DNA from: Novosphingobium sp.
GTDB lineage: Bacteria > Pseudomonadota > Alphaproteobacteria > Sphingomonadales > Sphingomonadaceae
Assembly: GCA_030830245.1 (NCBI GenBank)
Contig: JAURNJ010000297.1
Span: forward strand, 1 to 12,190
Length of the DNA stretch: 12,190 nucleotides
Direction: 5' to 3'
Part shown: piece after piece, positions 1 to 7,264 of the stretch
How the letters are laid out: each line of letters starts with the position of its first letter
Numbering within the stretch: the stretch's first letter is position 1
Notes under the pieces: model-generated
The model's input: only the letters and a program-made list of their open reading frames with translations
The model's database searches: none
Told to the model about the DNA's origin: nothing
Position numbers and translations under genes: made by a program

Positions 1-118
1 AGCCTCCCCGCTCTAACCGTTCCAGCATCGCGAGTTGCGGCGGTGGCTGCAGGCCAACCGCGCCAATAATGGCGCTCGAAGATGCGAGCAGGGTCACAAT
101 AACAGCGAATTTGCGCAT
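1..118 (-). CDS. Partial CDS: N-terminus of an exported protein of unknown function
   Basis: The first 39 codons of a minus-strand gene are visible and the gene runs off the left edge. The ATG at 118-116 is preceded by AGGAA about 12 nt upstream. The protein begins MRKFAVIVTLLASSS: a short basic start, then a hydrophobic stretch to about residue 22, then a proline-rich turn (LQPPPQ). This fits a signal peptide or membrane anchor, so the product is probably exported. The visible residues after that turn (LAMLERLERGG) match no family I can name. It lies downstream of hslO in the same direction with a 119-nt gap, enough for its own promoter, so membership of the arg-hslO operon is uncertain. The reading frame and start look real; the function cannot be judged from 39 residues. 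Confidence 0.6.
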   Translation of the reverse strand, partial: MRKFAVIVTLLASSSAIIGAVGLQPPPQLAMLERLERGG

Positions 119-237
119 TGGTTGGCGGTTCCTGGCTGATTGAAGAGCAAACAGGGCGACCCGAATGCGGCGACCAGCTCAAACAATTCAGCGTGAAAAT
201 TGCACGGCTCACTAGCTGGTAAGCCCTTAACCGGAGC

Positions 238-1149
238 TTACAGGTCGATTTGCAGCACTTTGGAGCAAAACGCACATTCCACTTGGATGGTGCCTGCCGG
301 ACCGCGCATCTCGTCGATCTCGTCCGCCGGAAACTTCGAGAGCACGCTGCGGTAATGCTCGACGGTGCAGCGACAACCCCTTTCGAGCTTTGCCCTCGCC
401 TCGACCCTGACTTCCGATTCCTCGTGAAACAGGCGCCAGACGAGATCTTCCAAGGAAAGCGCAGGATTGACCAGCTCGTCGTGACGAATCGATCCGGCGA
501 GCACGGCAACATGCTCCCATTCCGGATTGTCGTCTTTGACGTGCAGGCGCTCCTGACCTTCCTCGCCATCCGGGAAATGCTGGACGAGCAATCCCGCGGC
601 TATCGTCCCTTGTTCCGAGTTTCGTATGCCGATCCGGACCAGTGTCGGAATCTGCTCCGAGCGCGCGAAGTAGGACTCGCAGGCCTGGCTGAGCGAATCT
701 CCTTCCAGAGGCACAATCCCCTGATAGCGCTCACCGCTGGTCGCGAGATCGAATGTTATGGCGAGATAGCCTGTCCCGAACAGGCTCTCCAGCGTAGGGT
801 TGGCGCCAGCGCTCCCGAGCACTTCCGGATCGAAGCGGACATAGCCGCGCAGTTCCCCGCTGCGATAATCGCAAACCAGCAAGTCGACCGCCGCGCCTTC
901 CGACTGGGCCTGAAGGGTCAGCTGGCTACCTTCGTCCTTCATCAAAGTGCCCATCAAGGCGGTGAGCACGAGCGCTTCCGACAGCATCAGCCGGATCGGT
1001 GCGGGGCAGTCATGCGCCGACAGTATCGTGTCGAGCACCGGCCCGAGACGGACCAGACGCCCACGCGCATCGCGCTCCGGCACGGTGAACGCCAGAACCC
1101 GGTCGAAGCCGGTCTCACCGCTTTCGATGAGATAGTCCTCCAGGCTCAC
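238..1149 (-). CDS. hslO: Redox-regulated molecular chaperone Hsp33
   Basis: Hsp33 is a cytoplasmic holdase. Oxidation of its zinc-bound cysteines, together with unfolding, activates it to protect proteins during oxidative and heat stress. The 303-residue protein has the family length, with the N-terminal domain including RGYVRFD at 101-107. The C-terminal redox switch has the expected four cysteines: C259 and C261 (CxC), then C292 and C295 (CxxC). I chose the GTG start at 1149 although the frame stays open to 1281, for two reasons. The text before it is argF sequence read in another frame, and the GTG overlaps the argF TGA as GTGA, giving the protein the usual Hsp33 beginning ([10 protein letters not shown]). 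The overlap implies translational coupling to argF in an argD-argF-hslO operon. Identification is secure; the start is very likely. Confidence 0.95.
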   Translation of the reverse strand: MSLEDYLIESGETGFDRVLAFTVPERDARGRLVRLGPVLDTILSAHDCPAPIRLMLSEALVLTALMGTLMKDEGSQLTLQAQSEGAAVDLLVCDYRSGELRGYVRFDPEVLGSAGANPTLESLFGTGYLAITFDLATSGERYQGIVPLEGDSLSQACESYFARSEQIPTLVRIGIRNSEQGTIAAGLLVQHFPDGEEGQERLHVKDDNPEWEHVAVLAGSIRHDELVNPALSLEDLVWRLFHEESEVRVEARAKLERGCRCTVEHYRSVLSKFPADEIDEMRGPAGTIQVECAFCSKVLQIDL

Positions 1150-2072
1150 AGCAGGCCGAATGCCCACAGAAGGATCGATTTCTGCGCGTGAATCCGGTTT
1201 TCCGCCTCGTCGAAGACGACCGATTGCGGGCTTTCGAACACCGCCTCGGAGACCTCCTCGCCTATGTGCGCGGGCAAGCAATGCAGGAAGATTGCATCAG
1301 GCTTGGCTTGGCGCATCAGCGCGGAATTGACCTGATATGGGGCCATCGCTGCCAGCTTTTCGGCGGCATGATTCTGCCCCATCGAAACCCAGGTATCCGT
1401 AACCACAACGTCCGCGCCAGCGGCAGCCTCGTTCGCATCCCTGGTCAAGATCACCTTGGCGCCGAGATCACGCGCCGCTGCGACGAATCCGGCATCCGGA
1501 TCGTAACCTTGCGGTGTTCCCGCGCGCACGTTGAACTTCATCAGTCCGGCTGCCTCGAGGATCGAATTCAGGACATTGTTGCCGTCGCCAAGCCAGGCGA
1601 GCTCCAGACCGGGCAATGCCTTGCCCTGTTCTATGATGGTCAACAGGTCGGCAACGATCTGGCAAGGGTGTGAGCGGTCAGTCAGGCCGTTGATGACCGG
1701 CACGGTGGCGTACTGCGCCATCTCCTGCGCCTTGGCATGATCGTCGGTGCGGATCATGATCGCATCGACCAGCCGGCTCAGCACTCGAGCGGTATCGGCA
1801 ATGGACTCCCCCCGGCCAAGCTGCGTGCTCGACGCATCCATGACCATCGAGGAACCGCCCAACTGGCGCATCGCCATGTCGAAGCTCACGCGCGTGCGAG
1901 TCGAGTTCTTCTCGAAGATCATCGCCAGGACACGGCCTTCCAGCGGGCGATCGGCATCGGGCCTGGCTTTCGGCCACCCGAGGCGCGCCGCCTTGCGGTC
2001 TATCGCGTCGTTGATCATCGCCGCAATCGCGTTCCCACCGGCGTCGCCGAGATCGAGCAGGTGCCGGGTCAT
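1146..2072 (-). CDS. argF: Ornithine carbamoyltransferase
   Basis: The enzyme transfers the carbamoyl group from carbamoyl phosphate to ornithine, giving citrulline, in cytoplasmic arginine biosynthesis. The 308-residue product has the usual length. The carbamoyl-phosphate loop STRT is at 57-60 and HPCQ at 135-138. The ornithine-binding DTWVSMG is at 226-232 and the catalytic-cysteine motif HCLPAH at 264-269. The SMG loop and HCLP motif separate it from aspartate carbamoyltransferase. I see no missing key residue. Its ATG overlaps the argD TGA as ATGA, and its own TGA overlaps the hslO GTG, so it sits in the middle of a translationally coupled trio. As the biosynthetic partner of argD, argF is the better name than the catabolic arcB, because no arginine-deiminase gene is nearby. 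Confidence 0.96.
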   Translation of the reverse strand: MTRHLLDLGDAGGNAIAAMINDAIDRKAARLGWPKARPDADRPLEGRVLAMIFEKNSTRTRVSFDMAMRQLGGSSMVMDASSTQLGRGESIADTARVLSRLVDAIMIRTDDHAKAQEMAQYATVPVINGLTDRSHPCQIVADLLTIIEQGKALPGLELAWLGDGNNVLNSILEAAGLMKFNVRAGTPQGYDPDAGFVAAARDLGAKVILTRDANEAAAGADVVVTDTWVSMGQNHAAEKLAAMAPYQVNSALMRQAKPDAIFLHCLPAHIGEEVSEAVFESPQSVVFDEAENRIHAQKSILLWAFGLL

Positions 2073-3262
2073 GATACTGCCTCGACCGGCTGATAGCTCG
2101 CTGCAGCAGCAGACAACTTGTCCATGAATTCATCGATATGGCCATCGTCGATCACCAGCGGCGGAACGATGCGCACGATGTTGTCGCTGCCCGATACGGT
2201 GAGTGCTCCGTGGTTCGAACGAAGATGCGCGACAAAATCGCGCGGTTCGTGCCTGAACTTCAGCCCGATCATCAGACCCATGCCGCGCACTTCCTCGAAC
2301 AGTTCAGGATAGTTGCCGATAAACTGTTCGAGCCTGCCGCGCAGCCTCTCGCCCTTGGCGGCTACGTCGGCAAGAAATGCCGCATCGGCAATAACATCGA
2401 GCACAGCCTCTGCTGCTGCCATGCCCAGCGGATTGCCGCCATAGGTCGAACCGTGGGTGCCCACCGTCATGCCACGCGCTGCGCGTTCGGTGGCAAGGCA
2501 GGCTCCGATCGGGAATCCCCCACCCAGTCCCTTGGCGCTGGCCATGACATCGGGCGCAATCCCGTAATGCTCGTAGGCATAGAGATATCCGGTCCGGCCA
2601 ACCCCGCACTGCACCTCGTCGAAGGCAAGGATCAGGTCATGCTCGTCGCAAAGCGAGCGCAGGCCCTCGATGAATTCCTGCGAGGCCATGCGCACGCCGC
2701 CTTCGCCCTGGATCGGCTCGATCAGGAACCCGGCGGTCTGCGGACCGACTGCGGCCCTGGCTTCGTCCAGATTGTCGAACTCGACAAAGCGGAAGCCGGG
2801 CAGCAGCGGCTGGAAGCCCGAATGCAGTTTTTCCTGATTGGACGCACTGATCGTTCCCAGCGTGCGCCCGTGGAAGGCGTTGCGGAAGGTAATCAGCTCG
2901 AAGCGACCAGGATCGCCGCCATGCTGGTGATAGGCGCGCGCAACCTTGATCGTGCACTCGACCGCTTCCGCGCCCGAATTGCCGAAAAACACCGTGTCGG
3001 CAAAGGTCAGATCGACGAGCCTCTGAGCCAGATGCTCGCCCTGGGGGCTGCCATAGAGGTTCGAGACGTGCATCAGCGTCTGCGCCTGGCGCGCGATCGC
3101 TCCTGTCAGGCCAGCATGGCTGTGGCCGAGGGCATTGACCGCAATCCCGGCAGCAAAATCCAGGTATCGTTTGCCGTCCTCGCTGATCAGGTGGCAGTGA
3201 TCCCCACGCACCGGCCTTACTTCGCACCGGCCATAGACGGGCATGAGCGGAGTGATCGACAT
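2069..3262 (-). CDS. argD: Acetylornithine aminotransferase (PLP-dependent, class III)
   Basis: The enzyme converts N-acetylglutamate 5-semialdehyde plus glutamate to N2-acetylornithine in arginine biosynthesis. Enzymes of this family often also act as succinyldiaminopimelate transaminase in lysine synthesis. The protein is 397 residues. SGAEA at 96-100 contacts the cofactor phosphate, DEVQ starts at D215, which would bind the pyridine nitrogen, and K244 in SAKGLGGG is the Schiff-base lysine. The frame is open for 25 more codons upstream, but I chose the ATG at 3262 because AAGGA lies 8 nt before it and the protein then begins with the typical short [12 protein letters not shown]. The TGA overlaps the argF ATG. 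Class III aminotransferases resemble each other, so argD rests partly on the argF neighbour. Confidence 0.94.
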   Translation of the reverse strand: MSITPLMPVYGRCEVRPVRGDHCHLISEDGKRYLDFAAGIAVNALGHSHAGLTGAIARQAQTLMHVSNLYGSPQGEHLAQRLVDLTFADTVFFGNSGAEAVECTIKVARAYHQHGGDPGRFELITFRNAFHGRTLGTISASNQEKLHSGFQPLLPGFRFVEFDNLDEARAAVGPQTAGFLIEPIQGEGGVRMASQEFIEGLRSLCDEHDLILAFDEVQCGVGRTGYLYAYEHYGIAPDVMASAKGLGGGFPIGACLATERAARGMTVGTHGSTYGGNPLGMAAAEAVLDVIADAAFLADVAAKGERLRGRLEQFIGNYPELFEEVRGMGLMIGLKFRHEPRDFVAHLRSNHGALTVSGSDNIVRIVPPLVIDDGHIDEFMDKLSAAAASYQPVEAVS

Positions 3263-3301
3263 TTGTTCGGTCCTTGAATGAATGGCTAATCGGAAACGAC
3301 A

Positions 3302-3328
3302 AATGGCGGCCCAATGCGGACCGCCATT
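3302..3328 (-). terminator. Hairpin between the cold-shock gene and argD: weak terminator or argD leader element
   Basis: A perfect 8-bp inverted repeat, AATGGCGG (3302-3309) and CCGCCATT (3321-3328), encloses an 11-nt loop. Read on the minus strand, it lies 60 nt after the cold-shock stop codon. It is followed by TTGTCGTTT counted from the last two bases of the stem, so the T-tract is interrupted. The simplest reading is a weak intrinsic terminator for the cold-shock gene. However, a possible argD promoter lies upstream of the hairpin, in which case it would be part of the argD leader. Confidence 0.42.
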
Positions 3329-3334
3329 GCCGTG

Positions 3335-3363
3335 CATCTAGTTTTTCGCGCGCTTCCGGTCAA
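3335..3363 (-). promoter_or_regulatory. Possible sigma-70-type promoter for argD-argF-hslO
   Basis: On the minus strand, TTGACC (complement of 3358-3363) lies 17 nt before TAGATG (complement of 3335-3340). The -35 box matches consensus at five of six positions and the spacing is optimal, but the -10 box is poor. If real, transcription would start near 3330 at the edge of the 3302-3328 hairpin. This is a by-eye match only. Confidence 0.22.
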
Positions 3364-3388
3364 ACCCCGGAAACGGGTGCGTTCGGGA

Positions 3389-4093
3389 TCAACCCTGCAT
3401 CGGCACCAGGTTGACCGCCGAATACTTGCCTCGTCGGTCGACCTCGATATCGAATTCGACTCGGTCTCCCTCGTTGAGGCCGGACAGCCCCGAACGTTCA
3501 ACCGCGCTGATGTGAACAAAAGCGTCTGGCTGGCCGTCATCACGCGTGATGAAGCCAAAGCCCTTCATCGAATTGAAGAACTTGACCGTGCCGGTCGCCT
3601 TCTCGCCAGTGAGCTGTCGCTGCGGCGCAGCCTCGCGTTTCTGCACGGGGATGGCCTCGCCGACAACCTGGAGATCGCTAGCGGAAATCTTGCCGCCACG
3701 GTCGACCAGCTGGAATTCCAGCTCCTGACCTTCGGCCAGACCGTCGAGCCCGGCGCGTTCGACCGCGCTGATGTGCACGAACACATCTTCACCGCCATCA
3801 TCGCGCTGAATGAAGCCGAAACCCTTGCCCGAATTGAAGAATTTCACGACGCCCTTGCCTTGCCCGACGACCTGGGCTGGCATGCCGCCACGCCCTCCAC
3901 CGCCGGCAAATCCGCCGCCACCGCCGCGCGGGCCGCTGCCACCGCCGCCGAAACGGTCGCCACCGCCTCCGCCAAACCGGTCCTCGCCGCCCATGCCGCC
4001 TTGCTGTCTGCCGAAGAATGGATCGAACTCTTCTTCACCGAACCGATCACGCTTGTCGCGTCCCCTACCGCGACGACCTCTGTCAAAACTCAT
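3389..4093 (-). CDS. Cold-shock protein with two cold-shock domains and a Gly/Arg-rich N-terminus
   Basis: This is a single-stranded nucleic-acid-binding protein, probably an RNA chaperone that melts mRNA structure in the cytoplasm. It has 234 residues. Residues 1-76 are low-complexity: basic at first (RGRRGRGRDKRDR), then glycine-rich with FGG and RGG repeats. Cold-shock domain 1 spans about 79-145, with RNP1-type KGFGFI at 90-95 and RNP2-type VFVHI at 104-108. Domain 2 spans about 166-231, with KGFGFI at 177-182 and AFVHI at 191-195. A charged linker at 146-165 separates them. I chose the ATG at 4093 because the basic head starts there and the upstream codons look non-coding; the purine run GAAGG lies rather far upstream. 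CspA-type proteins are about 70 residues with one domain, so this is the tandem form common in alphaproteobacteria. Cold induction cannot be inferred from the sequence alone. Confidence 0.92.
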   Translation of the reverse strand: MSFDRGRRGRGRDKRDRFGEEEFDPFFGRQQGGMGGEDRFGGGGGDRFGGGGSGPRGGGGGFAGGGGRGGMPAQVVGQGKGVVKFFNSGKGFGFIQRDDGGEDVFVHISAVERAGLDGLAEGQELEFQLVDRGGKISASDLQVVGEAIPVQKREAAPQRQLTGEKATGTVKFFNSMKGFGFITRDDGQPDAFVHISAVERSGLSGLNEGDRVEFDIEVDRRGKYSAVNLVPMQG

Positions 4094-4354
4094 CTTTAAA
4101 AACAAACCTTCGTATCGCCCCGCGAATGATGGCCAGACTACGTGGACGAACCGTGTCTGGCTTGCAGGATGCAAGGTCACCTTTTGGCGAAAGCACCCCC
4201 GCAAATCGCAGTCTTACATGATTTTCCACAGGATTGCGAATACATTCGCGAATCTGGTCAATGGGTCATGCGAAAGTCACTGGCAGCTTGACGCGTGCCT
4301 GCATTGCCGCTTGGTATCGGGCTTTCCAATCCACGCATTGAATAGGGCTGCGCC
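4094..4354. other. Divergent intergenic region between the cold-shock gene and the phosphatase gene
   Basis: These 261 bases separate two divergently transcribed genes and must hold both start regions. The minus-strand gene could have an untranslated leader of up to about 150 nt, as cold-shock mRNAs often do. I could not find a convincing -35/-10 pair for either gene. The one clear structure is the inverted repeat at 4236-4249, described separately. Confidence 0.5.
4236..4249. repeat. Short inverted repeat GCGAAT-AC-ATTCGC, candidate operator
   Basis: A perfect 6-bp inverted repeat has a 2-nt centre. A third GCGAAT half overlaps its right end at 4248-4253 and a fourth occurs at 4122-4127. 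It lies between divergent genes, 106 bp before the phosphatase ATG and 143 bp before the cold-shock ATG, where a repressor or activator could bind. I cannot assign it to a known regulator. Confidence 0.35.
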
Positions 4355-4792
4355 ATGTTCCGGAAAGTGACCGATACATTCTTCGCCAGCCCGCAGATCG
4401 CGGTAGAGGACATTGCCGAGGCGACCGCGCTCGGCGTCCGGCTGGTGATCAACAATCGACCCGAAGGCGAGAGCGACGACCAGACGCCTGGCGCGATGAT
4501 CGAACAGGCCGCGCGTGCGGCAGGCATGGATTACGTGGCCATTCCCGTTTCCCACGCAGGCTTTGCGGAAACCCAGGTTAGCGCCATGGCCAAGGCGCTC
4601 GCAAGCAGCGAAGGGCCGGTGCTCGCCTATTGCCGGTCGGGCACCCGCTCGACCTTGCTGTGGTCGCTGGCCGAGGCGAGCCTTGGCAAGAACCCCCAGA
4701 AACTCGCATCGCAGGCCGCCGGGGCCGGTTACGACATTTCCCCTGTGCGGGCCATGGTCGACATGCTTGCCGCAGGTGCGCCCGACGACTGA
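4355..4792 (+). CDS. TIGR01244/DUF442-type protein tyrosine phosphatase-like (beta-lactamase-hydrolase-like) protein
   Basis: This 145-residue single-domain protein resembles the small phosphatase-fold family also found fused to or beside persulfide dioxygenases (Blh proteins). The start has VTDTFFASPQI, where a beta strand leads into the conserved S/P-Q, followed by VINNRPEGE at 31-39. The presumed active-site loop is CRSGTRS, with nucleophile C93 and R98, and no signal peptide is seen. The spacing is C-x4-R, one shorter than the classical C-x5-R loop, which I recall as usual for this family. The ATG at 4355 has ATAGGG 7 nt upstream. It is the only plus-strand gene here and converges on the second PII gene. 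No persulfide dioxygenase or bigR-like gene is visible, so a role in sulfide metabolism is not supported by context; the substrate is unknown. Confidence 0.87.
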   Translation: MFRKVTDTFFASPQIAVEDIAEATALGVRLVINNRPEGESDDQTPGAMIEQAARAAGMDYVAIPVSHAGFAETQVSAMAKALASSEGPVLAYCRSGTRSTLLWSLAEASLGKNPQKLASQAAGAGYDISPVRAMVDMLAAGAPDD

Positions 4793-4799
4793 GGCAGGT

Positions 4800-5138
4800 T
4801 CAGAGCGCCTGATCGCCGGTTTCAGCCGTGCGGATGCGCATTGCCGATTCAAGGTCGAGGACAAAGATCTTGCCATCGCCGATCGCCTCGGTGCTTGCCG
4901 ATTGCTGGATCGTTTCGATCACCTTGGCGGCCATGTCGTCCGAAGTGGCTATCTCGATCTTGACCTTGGGAAGCATGTTGGTGGTGTATTCGGCGCCGCG
5001 GTAAATCTCGGTCTGGCCCTTCTGTCGCCCGTAGCCCTTGACCTCCGAAATCGTCATCCCGGCGACGCCGGCAGCACCTAGTGCCTCGCGCACATGCTCA
5101 AGCCTGAACGGTTTCACGATGGCGATGATGTATTTCAT
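4800..5138 (-). CDS. PII-family nitrogen regulatory protein, second copy
   Basis: This is a trimeric cytoplasmic signal protein that binds ATP/ADP and 2-oxoglutarate and changes partner proteins through its T-loop. Its 112 residues match the family length. The T-loop tip carries Y51 in RGAEYTTN, the usual uridylylation site, and [10 protein letters not shown] at 83-92 is the nucleotide-binding signature. By my count it differs from the amtB-linked copy (6758-7096) at 19 of 112 positions (about 83% identity), with residues 37-65, including the whole T-loop, identical. It lies 204 bp beyond amtB after a strong terminator, with no sigma-54 motif found upstream, so it is probably transcribed on its own. 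The ATG is preceded by GGGGAAG. I leave the symbol open: glnK-like by sequence, but its role beside the first copy is unknown. Confidence 0.95.
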   Translation of the reverse strand: MKYIIAIVKPFRLEHVREALGAAGVAGMTISEVKGYGRQKGQTEIYRGAEYTTNMLPKVKIEIATSDDMAAKVIETIQQSASTEAIGDGKIFVLDLESAMRIRTAETGDQAL

Positions 5139-5188
5139 GGCGCTTCCCCAGATAGCTCAGCGCAGGTCGATGCTGCGCGATTTTTCCG

Positions 5189-5216
5189 ACCATAGTTTCG
5201 GCGCGCCCGATTGCAA
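5189..5216 (-). promoter_or_regulatory. Possible sigma-70-type promoter for the second PII gene
   Basis: On the minus strand, TTGCAA (5211-5216) is followed after 16 nt by TATGGT (complement of 5189-5194). It sits just downstream of the amtB terminator and would give a leader of about 45 nt. Both boxes deviate from consensus. No GG-N10-GC sigma-54 element was found between 5139 and 5225. Confidence 0.3.
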
Positions 5217-5225
5217 ACATCCATG

Positions 5226-5257
5226 AAAAAAGGGCCGGAGCAATTACGCTCCGGCCC
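5226..5257 (-). terminator. Strong intrinsic terminator of the glnK-amtB operon
   Basis: A perfect 10-bp stem, GGGCCGGAGC (5232-5241) with GCTCCGGCCC (5248-5257), has a 6-nt loop. On the minus strand it is followed directly by six T residues (complement of 5226-5231). It lies 85 nt past the amtB stop and before the second PII gene. It is a textbook rho-independent terminator pointing in the amtB direction; the plus-strand side lacks a T-run, so it should not work both ways. Confidence 0.9.
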
Positions 5258-5290
5258 ATCGAGTTGTGTGTTCGCAGGAGGAACATCGGA

Positions 5291-5333
5291 TGGCGGGGAG
5301 GGGGGGAGGAGAGGAGGAAGCCCCACCCCGCCA
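5291..5333 (-). repeat. Long imperfect hairpin with an all-pyrimidine loop in the amtB 3' region
   Basis: TGGCGGGG (5291-5298) pairs with CCCCGCCA (5326-5333). After one mismatch, GGGG (5300-5303) pairs with CCCC (5321-5324), leaving a 17-nt loop. In the amtB transcript the loop contains only C and U and includes CCUCC twice. The DNA from 5295 to 5320 is an unbroken purine run on the plus strand. No T-run follows, so it is not itself a terminator. Confidence 0.55.
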
Positions 5334-5342
5334 AACTCTTGG

Positions 5343-6728
5343 TTAATTGTAGGCGCGCTCTCCGTGCTCGCCGATGTCGAGGCCGTCGGTCTCGATTTCG
5401 GGCGAGACGCGTAGGCCGGTAACGATCTTGGCAATGGTGATCGCGATCGCCGTGCCGATCGCGGCCCATGCAATCGTCGCCAAAACCGCCTGTGCCTGGA
5501 TCAGGGTCTGCGCACCCATCGCGACGGATCCGTCGCCAGGGCCGCCGAGTGACGGATCGTGCAGGATGCCGGTGCCGATCGCACCGATCATGCCGCCAAT
5601 GCCATGTATGCCGAAGGCATCGAGTGCATCGTCATAGCCGAACATTGGCTTGAGCTTGGCGACTGCAAAGTAGCAAATGATTGAAGCGATCGCGCCAAGC
5701 ACGACTGCACCGAACACTCCGACATTGCCTGCCGCCGGCGTCACGGCAACCAAACCAGCTATGATACCTGAGCAGAAGCCCAGAGCAGAGCCCTTGTGGC
5801 CCAGCACGCGCTCGGTCAACATCCAGAAGAGGCCTGCGGATGCGGTGGCGACGAAGGTGTTGATCATGGCAAGCCCGGCAACGCCGTCTGCTTCGAGTTC
5901 GGAGCCGGCGTTGAAGCCGAACCAACCCACCCAGAGCAGGCCGGTACCAACCATTGTAAGGGTCAGCGAGTGGGGAGGCATGGGCTCTGCAGGATAGCCA
6001 CGGCGCTTGCCAAGCATCATCGCGGCAACGAGGGCGGAGACGCCTGCGTTGATATGGACGACAGTGCCGCCGGCGAAATCTAGGGCTCCCATTTCAAAGA
6101 ACAGGCCACCGCCGGCCCACACCATGTGTGCGATCGGGAAATAGACGATCGTCAACCAGACAAGCGCAAAGATCATCGTCGCCGAGAACTTCATGCGTTC
6201 GACTGTCGACCCGAGCACAAGTGCGATGGTGATCGCGGCAAAGGTCATCTGGAAGCAGATGAACACGTATTCGCTGATGACTTCATCAGAGAACGTGGCC
6301 GCCGTGCTGTCCGACGTCACTCCTGCCAGGAAGAATTTGCCCCAGCTTATGAAGGCGTTGCCCTCTGGGCCAAAGGCCATGCCGTAACCCCACATCACCC
6401 AAACCAGCATGGCCAGGGCCGCTACCGCGCCAATCTGGGTCATCGTCGAAAGCATGTTCTTGGAACGGGTGAGACCGCCGTAGAACAGTGCCAGGCCTGG
6501 AAGAATCATCATCAGGACGAGGACCGTCGAGGTCATCATCCATGCGTTGTTGCCGGGATTGGCTACCGCTGCGGCCTCGGCTGCCGGAGCAGCCGCCTCA
6601 GCGACCTGTGCGGCGGCAGCCGCGGCGGCGTCCGAGGCGGCTTCGGCCGCCTCCTGGGCAAAAGCGGCTGTCGCGGCAAAGAGCGATGTGCCCAGTGCGC
6701 CGGCGCCGCAGATCATCTTGCGGATCAT
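5343..6728 (-). CDS. amtB: Ammonium transporter (Amt/MEP/Rh family)
   Basis: This is an inner-membrane trimeric ammonium channel used when external ammonium is scarce and closed by GlnK. It has 461 residues. A signal peptide (1-24, cleavage likely after AFA) is followed by an alanine/glutamate-rich stretch (about 25-56) and then some eleven membrane segments. Key residues are present: the pore twin histidines H226 (VVHINAG) and H375 (FGIHGIGG), D217 of the family signature DFAGGTVVHINAG, W204 of the recruitment site, and gate phenylalanines F159 and F272. I chose the ATG at 6728 because AGGAGA lies about 9 nt upstream and a signal peptide follows. The frame is open further upstream to 7211, but that part lies antiphase across glnK. 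It is 29 nt downstream of glnK in one operon. Confidence 0.97.
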   Translation of the reverse strand: MIRKMICGAGALGTSLFAATAAFAQEAAEAASDAAAAAAAQVAEAAAPAAEAAAVANPGNNAWMMTSTVLVLMMILPGLALFYGGLTRSKNMLSTMTQIGAVAALAMLVWVMWGYGMAFGPEGNAFISWGKFFLAGVTSDSTAATFSDEVISEYVFICFQMTFAAITIALVLGSTVERMKFSATMIFALVWLTIVYFPIAHMVWAGGGLFFEMGALDFAGGTVVHINAGVSALVAAMMLGKRRGYPAEPMPPHSLTLTMVGTGLLWVGWFGFNAGSELEADGVAGLAMINTFVATASAGLFWMLTERVLGHKGSALGFCSGIIAGLVAVTPAAGNVGVFGAVVLGAIASIICYFAVAKLKPMFGYDDALDAFGIHGIGGMIGAIGTGILHDPSLGGPGDGSVAMGAQTLIQAQAVLATIAWAAIGTAIAITIAKIVTGLRVSPEIETDGLDIGEHGERAYN

Positions 6729-6757
6729 TGGTCCAAATCTCCTGTCAAACGCGCCGG

Positions 6758-7162
<405 letters not shown>

Positions 7163-7244
7163 TTACTTTTTGGCAAGGAATCAGGCAGGCGCTGGCCTCC
7201 GATTGCTGCACATGCGAAACGACTCGCCCGATTCATGGACAGTG

Positions 7245-7261
7245 TGCCTATTTTTTGGGCA
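7245..7261 (-). promoter_or_regulatory. Candidate NtrC enhancer site upstream of glnK-amtB
   Basis: The plus strand reads TGCCTATTTTTTGGGCA, a TGC-N11-GCA dyad with an AT-rich centre. The NtrC consensus (TGCAC-type halves) has the same TGC-N11-GCA spacing. Its centre is about 120 bp upstream of the predicted start, a usual distance for NtrC. A poorer half-matching site lies at 7207-7223 (TGC-N11-GAC). The inner half-site bases differ from the best consensus, so this is a candidate only. Confidence 0.45.
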
Positions 7262-7264
7262 TTG

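Noticed and set aside
216..236. Possible hairpin (GGTAAG/CTTAACC) just after the hslO stop as an operon terminator.
   Set aside because: The stem is short and bulged and no T-run follows on the minus strand. I see no convincing terminator between hslO and the leftmost gene.
250..1191. Long plus-strand frame of 313 codons across hslO.
   Set aside because: It is the antisense shadow of hslO. The minus-strand frame carries a recognisable Hsp33 with all four zinc cysteines.
2138..3277. Plus-strand frame of 379 codons across argD.
   Set aside because: It is an antisense shadow in a GC-rich gene; the minus strand codes a full aminotransferase with its PLP lysine.
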